Assembly: GCA_033060915.1 (NCBI GenBank)
Contig: CM065386.1
Location: 9,548,501-9,612,500, forward strand
Direction: 5' to 3'
DNA: 64,000 nucleotides
Source: Euryodendron excelsum
Lineage: Eukaryota; Streptophyta; Magnoliopsida; Ericales; Pentaphylacaceae
Shown: positions 49,432 to 60,100 of the stretch, piece by piece
Position numbering within the stretch: the stretch's first letter is position 1
How the letters are laid out: every line of letters starts with the position of its first letter
Notes under the pieces: model-generated
What the model saw: the letters and a program-made list of their open reading frames with translations, nothing else
Told to the model about the DNA's origin: nothing
Databases searched by the model: none
Translations under genes and position numbers: made by a program

Positions 49432-50700
49432 AGATTATAGATCTGAGCTGATTTGTTTGTTTCCATGGCCACAGTTCAGGCACGTACGTTGCCAGGTGAA
49501 ATTCAATGAAAAGGACTACGTCAATGGGTTTAAGTGCCGTAGGCCATTGGTAAAATGAGAAATTTCCTGGCAAGGACCATCAAAATGTGGTCAGAGCCTT
49601 CATTTTGTTTCGGCCTCGGGGCTTATGAAGTGTTCTAAGGGACCAAGCTATTCAGTTGTAGCTTTCCATAGAAAGTTCATATTGTCTTCATTCTTTTGCC
49701 TGAAAATATAAAAATTACGAGTTATTTGGATATGCTTATATGTATAAATATATATGAAGAAATGGAGAAGTTACATGATCATGAAGTGAATCCTGTTTTG
49801 CTGGCTTGACAGCCATTTCAGTCTACTTCAAAATTTCTTGTTCAAGGACATTGGCAACTTATAAATTAGATGATGACAGTGCTACCCTTTTTGACAATTT
49901 TCTTCTCCATTTTCTCGCTTTGTTCTTTTTTCGTTTTCTGGTGTATAAGGAGCTGCTGCACTTCCTCAGAGAAATATATATATATATACATATAGAATAT
50001 ATATGTATATATGTATAACTATAGTCATCTTGATTTTATTATCTAAGGGTGTCTCTCTCACTCTCTCTAATGTGACGCAGGCATAACATGTCTGGTGAAG
50101 ATATAAGATTCAGAACCACAATTCTTTGAGCAATATGGTTGATTTCTGGTTTTTGTTAATTTCATATGTAAGGAAAGTGAAGTCAAGATTTTTCTTATGC
50201 ATGGAGTAAAAGAAAAACTATCTAAAATTTCTGAAAAATCAGTGAATCAAAGAAAAATTATGAACCAAAAGAAGAAAATATCTTAAAAAGAGGACAAAGA
50301 ATCATTTGTAATTGTCTGGAAAAAAAAAGTGCATATTGTCTTGCCCAGAAATTTTTAGTTATGTAACTTTGAAAAAATGGAGGAATTAGCTGTACTAGCA
50401 GTGAAGTTTTTTTCTTCCCTCGTTCTAAGAAAGTTGAAGTGAAAGTGATGGGAGAGGCTGCTAACACTTGAAGCATGTGAGATAATGGGATTGATCAAAG
50501 AAATTTCGTACTTGTTGGTGAACAATTCAGGTTAAGAATGATATTCTTGTTTGAAATTTGTTTCGGAAAGAATCATAATTCCAGCATATGCTAAGGCTGC
50601 CTTAATTCTTCATGCTCATGGCTTTAATGCCCAGGCCAATCCAGCAACTCTGATGAAAACTGGAAGAGCAGCTAATATTGATGTTTAGTAAAATAGTTAC
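49432..50700. other. Copy A spacer, no gene
   Basis: AT-rich sequence between the small gene's upstream region and the transposon remnant, with a TA-rich microsatellite at about 49976-50018. The matching part of copy B is about 54522-55800, with a slightly longer TA run. Nothing else was seen. Confidence 0.4.
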
Positions 50701-51110
50701 TACTAGCAGTCTATCTGTTGGGACTAAACCCACACAGGATTTACATGGTTTGGCATAAATCTTGTGCCTATATTTTCTGAAGAGAGAGAAATCCACTTAA
50801 AGCCGAGAAAATTATAGGTTTAAGACATCACAAAATACTAAAAATGGACAAATGTCTAAGCCCTAAAACTATATTCACTTTCTTGCTTACTTAAAGATAT
50901 CCGAGCCCTAAAACAATCTCAGCTTATTCACTCCTAATGTTTCAAGCCTTGTAGTCATGCATCTTTTATGCTCTCATGTGTTTTTCTCGCCTCTCCCTCT
51001 ACATTTTTATATATCATCTCAATATCACATTGGCAAATTCTACAATTTTCATAAGTTTACTATTCATAGGCAATTCCTAAAAATTCTACAACTGGGCTTT
51101 GCTTAGAACC
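50700..51110. repeat. Old retroelement-like remnant within copy A
   Basis: Contains TTTACATGGTTTGGC followed by AAATCCACTTAAAGCC and ATGGACAAATGTCTAAGCCC. The TTTAC-TGGTT-GGC word is common near the ends of plant LTR-type repeats. Since the same remnant sits at about 55800-56210 in copy B, it predates the duplication. No ends could be fixed. Confidence 0.35.
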
Positions 51111-51948
51111 CGAATTTTCTTCACATTTTTCTTTTTCTTTTCTATGTTTTTATTAAAAATTCAAATTCCAAACATTTCCAAACGTTAGAAAAACTCTACC
51201 CATTTGAATCTTTTAGTTGGTAACAGTCCCACAACCCAACCCAATACATCTGCAAACCCCAACAATTGTATCAACCCACAGAATATAAGACACACTTAGC
51301 ATTACGAATGGCAACATGCTCACCATCGATCCACCAAAAACCTGGATCAAATTGGATCTGAATATGAAAATTATTGATTATATCATCTTGTTTTCGGGTA
51401 ACAACCATCATCATACAAACCCAAATTGCATAATGGCTGGGTTATTCTCATGAGATAAGGTGAAGTAATGGTTTAGTGCATGAACTTTGAAACTTAGGAT
51501 GCAAACAAATTTCTTGAGTACTTTTCATTGGTTGGGAATACTACTTCAATAAAATGCCATTATATTACATCTCACTAATGTCTGAATTTTTAAAGTAGAA
51601 AAATAATGTTTTTAGAGTGAGAGTTGGGTTATAATTTTTATTCTCAGTATATTTAATAGTCTCCATTACAAATGAACATGACAAGCAATAGTTGACACTA
51701 TTTTATCATAATAAATTTGTCGCCAAATGTCCATAATCTTGCAATATTAATGTTTAGGCCTTAAGCCACTTGTTATGTTTCTCCTATAAGTTAAATAATT
51801 CGCCACGTGGCAGACCTTAAGATCCAAAAAACAGCCTTTGAGTTTTATTTTGAGAAATTTTAAATTTCAAAATCGAACGGTCATTTTTTAAACATAACGG
51901 CAAAATGAATGTCTGCCCTCCCAAACGAAATCAACGCCAACTCACCGG

Positions 51949-52006
<58 letters not shown>

Positions 52007-52111
52007 AAAGATACAAAGCATTCATTCCCCTTTTTCTCTTTTTTCCCTCAAAGAAAGCAAGAGTATTGATTACCACTCTTTCAATTCAAACAGTTTCGCT
52101 CTCTCATATCA

Positions 52112-52365
52112 ATGGAAGATGATCAATGGCAGGACCCACTTCTTATCACGGACGTTTCTTCAATTCTCACTCTCACTGTAAGATTGTCACTAAACTCGTC
52201 CTCACAGGAACAAAAAGAATATCCTTATTTCTATCTGGGTTTTTTTTATTTAATCGATCACATTTTTACTTGTCAAAAAGACCCTTCAATTACTTGCCAA
52301 GCTCGCGAAATTCGACAATGGCAGAGGAGATTACAAATGAGGTACTGGACCTTAATACAAAAGTC
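52112..52365 (+). pseudogene. Truncated 5' end of a duplicated kinesin-14 gene
   Basis: Begins with the same [16 protein letters not shown] as the intact kinesin, but exon 1 lacks 13 bases (GGCAACAAGAACA in the intact copy), which shifts the frame before the donor. The exon 2 equivalent (about 52285-52330) is present with an altered acceptor (AAAAAG instead of TGTCAG) and then diverges. No motor domain follows. The upstream region, including the CT-rich leader, is retained, so a short transcript is possible. Confidence 0.8.
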
Positions 52366-53852
52366 AATCAACACTCAGTTTACAAAAAGAAGTATACCAA
52401 TTCAAAAAACATAAAGGCATTTGAAGAGATAAAAGATCGGCATCATATCAATCAATCCAATATCAACACAAATTTATAAACACAAAACCTCAAAAAAAAA
52501 AAAATAAAAAAAATTAACATATTCAGCTCATTTGTCAAGCAGATCAACAGAACAGATACGATAACTGTTCTTTCTGGCCACAATGGCATATAAAACACAT
52601 ACTAAGGAAAACGATAACACTTGTACAATTATTTTAAATTTCACTAGAAATAGTCAACACGTTTGGCTCGTTCAGATATATACTTCTCATCCATTTGTGG
52701 TTTTGTTTTACCTCGTGCAGAGGTGATACAATCCATTCCAGCAACAAAGTCAATTCATTTCAAATGCTCAATACCAGTGCATGTGATATCTTTCAACCTG
52801 TCCCTAATGCTTGAGTAGGATATCGGCTCACAGAGGTTCCGTCCATAGTTGTAGGCTATTACGCTGTAAATAGTAAAATACCAGATTTCAGCTCTTTTTG
52901 TAAAGAGGAACAGAGGGTCCATTCATTCAAATGCTGAAGATTCAAGGAAATTGACACTTGTACCAGTTACAAAAACATATGCAGAAATGTTCAAAAAAAA
53001 TTTCTGATGCTCTAAGATTAGATGCATCATCTCCTAGCCTGAACAACTGTTTTCTTTGTGTGTATATACCACCAACTGCATACAGATTTTGCAACAAACA
53101 TTGATATTCTCTAGGAGGGTATGTTAAACCTTCATGGGTATCTCATTTTAGGCAGCCAAGTATTATCATGGGTAATATGACCAAATTGCCCTATTAGTCA
53201 TGAACTTTCTGCAGAATCTACTGATTATTTTGTTAGTATAAGAACTGTTATGGGACTTAGTCGGAAAACTTAAGAAGGACCCAGCCGGGGTCCTTTGTGC
53301 ATATGAAGTGCCCCTAAAGTTGGTAATTGCTTCTTGTGTTTCCATTTTCCAGGCTGAAGTGACTGGGTTAATCTGTTAAGATTACCTTCACTCACATCAG
53401 ATTCTGGGACTTGAATGAGACTGTTTATTTCCATATATGATTGATATCAGTCGTGGGGGAGAAGAATTCATTCGACTTTGTTCTCAACAAGTACTTCTGA
53501 AAGCAGTCAATGACCTACTATATTTTCATTTCACTGCTTATATAGCAAGTGCTTATTCTACAAAACACAATCGATTCTTCTTAAAAGAAGAAAACTAATC
53601 ACAGCCACTCCACCCTGCTAAAAAATGGCGGCGAAGAGCGGTGAATACGAAGCAAATTTCTCAAAATTGCCAACCATCACTGCGTCTAAAATGCAGGCTG
53701 TGAAGGTTCACCTTGACACAGGAAATGAAAAAAAAAAAAAAAAAATCGACACACTCTTGTAACATTTATTCATCTGATGTAGTTACTGAGAATGCTATGT
53801 GCTTCTTTGAATGGTACCAAGTGCTCTACTAGCAGGCAGGGAGGCTCAAAGG

Positions 53853-54053
53853 CTATGCAGTAAGAGAGACTTCATGGCATCTCTCTCGATCTATCGAGCT
53901 ACCAAAAGGAGAAGAAAGGCTTCCATTGGCACGTAAGTCTCTCTCTTCCTCATCAATGGTGTCCAGCATTTTTGTCAATGGCCGCTTTGTTACAGAGACT
54001 AGTTTTGGTGGAGCAACTTCTGTCACGAACCTTGCTTTCGGTTCCTTGTCCAT
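53853..54053 (-). CDS. Uncharacterised small plant protein, copy B
   Basis: This is the duplicate of the gene at 48787-48987: 66 residues, identical through the FVTEVAPP and KMLDTIDEEE core, with three substitutions near the C-terminus. The leader has a longer (CT)n run on its own strand. The two copies are recent paralogues in tandem, and either could be dispensable. Confidence 0.65.
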   Translation of the reverse strand: MDKEPKARFVTEVAPPKLVSVTKRPLTKMLDTIDEEERDLRANGSLSSPFGSSIDRERCHEVSLTA

Positions 54054-54077
54054 TGTATGAGTACCCTTTCTATGTTC

Positions 54078-54129
<52 letters not shown>

Positions 54130-54155
54130 ATGGCTAAGAAATTGAGAGAGATGGG

Positions 54156-54521
54156 TTGCAGAGAATGGCACTACTGAGGCAAATTTATAGGGATGGAGAG
54201 TTCTTTAGGAAATTGGACGTAGCCCTCTTGAAATTAATCTCCAACTGTGCTGCCGGCCGCCCAACTTTTTGTATTGATTGCATAAGAAAAAGACTAAACT
54301 ATGAGAACCATGAGGCATTTCCCTCATGCATGGTTTCCTTAGAAGGGGGGACCAAAAATCTTGATAAGATCTCTTCCTATATTTTCTTTCATGATCCTCG
54401 TGAGGTATCGAAGGCGCCAAAATTTTCCCGTGAATATTGTAGCTACATTTCACCATCCAGGAAAGTGCCTCAGGAGTCGGGACCTCTACGTGGCTCAACT
54501 TTTGATCACACGTTCATATGA
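54156..54521 (+). other. Conserved-in-duplicate open frame, unrecognised (copy B)
   Basis: This is the partner of the frame at 49066-49431, differing by Gly to Arg in the PSGKV/PSRKV segment. The same caution applies: it may be non-coding DNA carried along by the duplication. Confidence 0.2.
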
Positions 54522-55799
54522 AGATTATAGATCTGAGCTGATTTGTTTGTTTCCGTGGCCACAGTTCAGGCACGTACGTTGCCAGGTGAAATTCAATGAA
54601 AAGGACTACGTCAATGGGTTTAAGTGCCGTAGGCCATTGGTAAAATGAGAAATTTCCTGGCAAGGACCATCAAAATGTGGTCAGAGCCTTCATTTTGTTT
54701 CGGCCTCGGGGCTTATGAAGTGTTCTAAGGGACCAAGCTATTCAGTTGTAGCTTTCCATAGAAAGTTCATATTGTCTTCATTCTTTTGCCTGAAAATATA
54801 AAAATTACGAGTTATTTGGATATGCTTATATGTATAAATATATATGAAGAAATGGAGAAGTTACATGATCATGAAGTGAATCCTGTTTTGCTGGCTTGAC
54901 AGCCATTTCAGTCTACTTCAAAATTTCTTGTTCAAGGACATTGGCAACTTATAAATTAGATGATGACAGTGCTACCCTTTTTGACAATTTTCTTCTCCAT
55001 TTTCTCGCTTTGTTCTTTTTTCGTTTTCTGGTGTGATAAGGAGCTGCTGCACTTCCTCAGAGAAATATATATATATATATATATACATATAGAATATATA
55101 TGTATATATGTATAAATATAGTCATCTTGATTTTATTATCTAAGGGTGTCTCTCTCACTCTCTCTAATGTGACGCAGGCATAACATGTCTGGTGAAGATA
55201 TAAGATTCAGAACCACAATTCTTCGAGCAATTTGGTTGATTTCTGGTTTTTGTTAATTTCATGTGTAAGGAAAGTGAAGTCATGATTTTTCTTATGCATG
55301 GAGAAAAAGAAAAACTATCTACAATTTCTGAAAAATCAGTGAATCAAAGAAAAATTATGAACCAAAAGAAGAAAATATCTTAAAAAGAGGACAAAGAATC
55401 ATTTGTAATTGTCTGGAAAAAAAAGTGCATATTGTCTTGCCCAGAAATTTTTAGTTATGTAACTTTGAAAAAATGGAGGAATTAGCTGTACTAGCAATGA
55501 AGTTTTTTTCTTCCCTCGTTCTAAGAAAGTTGAAGGGAAAGTGATGGGAGAGGCTGCTAACACTTGAAGCATGTGGGATAATGGGATTGATCAAAGAAAT
55601 TTCGTACTTGGTGGTGAACAATTCAGGTTAAGAATGATATTCTTGTTTGAAATTTGTTTTGGAAAGACGCATAATTCCAGCATATGCTAAGGCTGCCTTA
55701 ATTCTTCATGCTCATGGCTTTAATGACCCAGGCCAATCCAGCAACTCTGATGAAAACTGGAAGAGCAGCTAATATTGATGCTTAGTAAAATAGTTACTA

Positions 55800-56210
55800 A
55801 TAGCAGTCGATCTGTTGGGACTAAACCCACACAGGATTTACATGGTTTGGCATAAATCTTGTGCCTATATTTTCTGAAGAGAGAGAAATCCACTTAAAGC
55901 CGAGAAAATTATAGGTTTAAGACATCACAAAATACTAAAAATGGACAAATGTCTAAGCCCTAAAACTATATTCACTTTCTTGCTTACTTAAAGATATCCG
56001 AGCCCTAAAACAATCTCAGCTTATTCACTCCTAATGTTTCAAGCCTTGTAGTCATGCATCTTTTATGATCTCATGTGTTTTTCTCGCCTCTCCCTCTACA
56101 TTTTTATATATCCTCTCAATATCACATTGACAAATTCTACAATTTTCATAAGTTTACTATTCATAGGCAATTCCTAAAAATTCTACAACTAGGCTTTGCT
56201 TAGAACCCGG
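55800..56210. repeat. Old retroelement-like remnant within copy B
   Basis: Same sequence as the remnant in copy A, with few changes. It shows that the insertion came before the segmental duplication. Confidence 0.35.
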
Positions 56211-57172
56211 ATTTTGTTCACTTTTTCTTTTTCTTTTCTATGTTTTTATTAAAAATTCAAATTCCAAACATTTCCAAACGTTAGAAAAACTCTACCCATT
56301 TGAATCTTTTAGTTGGTAACAGTCCCACAACCCAACCCAATACATCTGCAAACCCCAACAATTGTATCAACCCACAGAATATGAGACACACTTAGCATTA
56401 CGAATGGCAACATGCTCACCATCGATCCACCAAAAACCTGGATCAAATTGGATCTGAATATGAAAATTATTGATTATATCATCTTGTTTTCGGGTAACAA
56501 CCATCATCATACAAACCCAAATTGCATAATGGCTGGGTTATTCTCATGAGATAAGGTGAAGTAATGGTTAGTGCATGAACTTTGAAACTTAGGATGCAAC
56601 AAATTTCTTGAGTACTTTTCATTGGTTGGGAATACTACTTCAATAAAATGCCATTATATTACATCTCACTAATGTCTGAATTTTTAAGTAGAAATAATGT
56701 TTTTAGAGTGAGAGTTGGGTTATAATTTTTATTCTCAGTATATTTAATAGGTCTCCATTACAAATGAACATGAGAAGCAATAGTTGACACTATTTTATCA
56801 TAATAAATTTGTCGCCAAATGTCCATAATCTTGCAATATTAATGTTTAGGCCTTAAGCCACTTGTTATTTCTCCTATAAGTTAAATAATTCGCCACGTGG
56901 CAGACCTTTAAGATCCAAAAAACAGCCTTTGACTTTATTTTGAAAATTTTTAAATTTCAAAATCGAACGGTCATTTTTTAAACATAACGGCAAAATGAAT
57001 GTCTGCCCTCCCAAACGAAATCAACGCCATCTCACCGGAAAATCTCTCTCTCTCTCTCTCTCTGTGAAAGATACAAAGCATTCATTCCCCTTTTTCTCTT
57101 TTTCCCTCAAAGAAAGCAAGAGTATTGGATTACCACTCTTTCAATTCAAACAGTTTCGCTCTCTCCTTATCA

Positions 57173-60100
57173 ATGGAAGATGATCAATGGCAGGACCCAC
57201 TTCTTATCACGGACGTTTCTTGGCAACAAGAACACAATTCTCACTCTCACTGTAAGATTGTCACTAACCCTCACTCGTCCTCACCCAAAGAACAAAAAGA
57301 ATATCCTTATTTCTATCTGGGTTTTTTTTATTTAATCGATCACATTTTTACTTGTCAGACCCTTCAATTACATTGCCAAGCTCGCGAAATTCGACAATGG
57401 CAGATCCTGACGATATTTATCCTAATACAAATGATGGTACTATTTTGAGACCTTAATGTACAAAGATTTTCTTTTTATTTTTCCCCAAGTTCGGCCATTT
57501 TGATTCATAGTTAGGTGAACCCTTCTCACTTATGGAAATGATTCTTATGTCTTACAATGATGTGTGATTCTTCTGTTGCTGTAGATGTTTCTTGGCAAAA
57601 TCGAAGCTTAGAAGCAGATAATATTGAAACATTCAGTGACCCAATTCCTAACAATGCTGTTGATGGTAGGAATTTCCAGAAAATACTTTTTTTTTCCCTT
57701 TCAGGGTAACCTAGATATGGTTTGATTGATCAATGTCCTTTTCTTTTCTTTTTTTTTTTTCTTTTCAATTTTGATCTTTTAGGTCGGTCCATGTTGGGAT
57801 TTTCTCTAACATCCCCGGATTTGGTTATCTGTGCCGGTTCACCTGATATTCCTAGAAGCAGGTATGAGGAGTCTCCTCGGTTCTTGCATGGTTCCTCAAT
57901 TGAGCTTTCTTTAGAAAATGGCATCAATGGGCCTGAATTGGAGGGTAGCCAAGAAACCCCAGCTGCTGCAAAGTTTCCAGCATCTTGGCAAACGGGTGAG
58001 GAAGATGCGTGTCCAGAAGCCTCTTTGGAGCTTCTTCCAGGGCCAATTATTGCAGACAAGTTTTCGGAAAAATCCCTCCCTATTGTAAGTATTAATGCAG
58101 GCTCATTGGATGGCACAACAAATTTTGGTGGGACTAATTTTCTAGAGGACAGTTGTTTCACTGGTGGTGACACTATAAGGACTGACTCCAAAATTGGGGA
58201 TGGAGAAGGCCTCGCTCTTTACCAAACTGCACGTTTTGGTAACTTTTTATATCACCTCAACACACTGGAGAGCGGAAATTACATTGTTGATCTGCACCTT
58301 GCAGAGATTGTGTTCACGAATGGTCCTCTTGGGATGAGAGTGTTCGATGTTTACATACAAGAGCAGAAGGTAAGAAGCCATGATGCATAAAACAAATTAG
58401 GAATGAATTACAATTCGCAATTTGTGTAATGGGGCAGCTATTCTATCAGTTTTGTTGATTGCATCTTTTTGTAGGCTCTCTCCTGCATAGACATTTATGC
58501 GCGTGTTGGTGCAAATAAACCTCTAGTTATACCCAATCTGAAAACTTTTGTTAGTGGTGATGACGGCTTATCTATTAGATTTGAAGGAGTGACTGGAAGC
58601 CCCCTCGTTTGTGGAATTTCTGTGAAGAAAGATCTTTCTGCAAGTAAGTTGAAAATATTCATTGACAGTGATTGGTATGTGATATTTAAGGTAATATTTG
58701 ATCATATACACTGCAGAAAATGAGACATTTGACACCATGCTTTCCAAGTTCTGAGAAGTGTGTCCTTTGACTCATTTACCAGGTTTTAGGGAAGTTGAAT
58801 TGCTCAAAGCTATAGGAATGTTGCAAACACCAGAATCCAAGCCATCAAAAGTAATATTTCTTTTAAGACGTACTCATGAGTGTTAAATTATGTAACTAAG
58901 TGAACAGAATAAATTTGTTTGTTTTCTTTTCTTGACAATGTGCATTTAGGATAGTGGGGACTGTGAAGTGGAAGTAGATTTTCAAAAGCTTCGACTAGAG
59001 TATGAGTGCCAGAAAAAGGTACTAACCGAAACAAGGAGGGCTTTAGAGGAGCTTAAGAGTGAGAATGAATGTAAGAGCCGAGAATGCCAAGAAGCATGGA
59101 AATCTTTGAAGGAGCTCCAAAATGAGCTCATGCGCAAGTCGATGCATGTTGGTTCACTGGGTATGCAAATTTTGTTCCGTTGATTGTCAACATTTTTAGT
59201 ATTTATTAATTTGTGGTTTTGATTTTTTTCCCCCCCTTTTAAACAGCTTTTGCCATTGAGGGACAAGTGAAAGAGAAGAGTAGGTGGTTTTCAATTTTGA
59301 GAGACCTGAAAAGAAAATTGAAGGTACTGGAACCTATATACTCATAGCTAAGAAGTGACTTACCATTCCCTTTTCTTTTTTGTTTCTGGAAATAGAGCGG
59401 CAATGTTCAATAATCATAAGATCTTCTTTGACTGTTACCCAAATGGTCCAATCCATATTTGATAAGTTGTTTTGGGAATCTTATTCTAACAGATTTTGAA
59501 AATGGATCAAATCAAGCTATCAGAGGAGGCATTGTCATATAAGAAGTGCTTGGCAGATATGAACGACATGAGCTCTATCATTCAGTCCAATTGTAAATTT
59601 ACATGCCCATCTGACTTTCTAATCCTATGTCCATGTACTCTTCTTTACCCCCCTTAATTCTTGATTCTTTGTTGACAGTAAAACAGCAAGTAGAATCGCA
59701 TGATGATCTTAAACTCAAATTCATCAAAGGGGCCAAGGAACGGAAAGAGCTTTACAACAAGATTCTGGAGTTGAAAGGTTAGCAGTATGTTTGGTCTCTT
59801 GCAGTGATTGAAGCATGTCAAGAAATTGAGGATTGCTTAAAACTGTTAATCTTGGCTTTCTCTTGCAGGAAACATTAGGGTCTTTTGTCGGTGTAGGCCT
59901 TTGAATACTGAAGAGATTGCCACAGGTGCTTCAATAGCAATTGATTTTGAAGCTGCTAAAGATGGCGAGCTGACAGTAAAATCAAATGGTGCACTGAAAA
60001 AGACCTTCAAGTTTGATGCCGTTTTTGGCCCCCAATCAAACCAAGGTAACTATTGACTTAGTAAGTATAGGTGGATGTAAAGGAAAACACTATTCACTTT

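Larger units (their letters stand above)
47650..52365 (+). repeat. Tandem segmental duplication, copy A
   Basis: This block is repeated about 5.06 kb downstream with only scattered differences and small indels. It runs from the FUG1 3' flank (ACAATCCATTCCAGCAA) through a small minus-strand gene to the first two exons of a kinesin gene. Matching anchors: GTGCATGTGATATC at 47721 and 52777, and the ATG of [10 protein letters not shown] at 52112 and 57173. It contains a poly-A run near 48658, a (GA)n run at 49013-49035 and a long (CT)n run at about 51952-52002. Confidence 0.92.
52690..57465 (+). repeat. Tandem segmental duplication, copy B
   Basis: This is the downstream partner of copy A. It leads without a break into the intact kinesin gene, so it probably keeps the original kinesin 5' end, while copy A keeps the original FUG1 3' flank. 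Differences from A include a longer (GA)n (about 54079-54125), a shorter (CT)n (about 57043-57062) and an extra stretch near 53140-53165. About 325 bases (52366-52689) between the copies have no partner. Confidence 0.92.
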
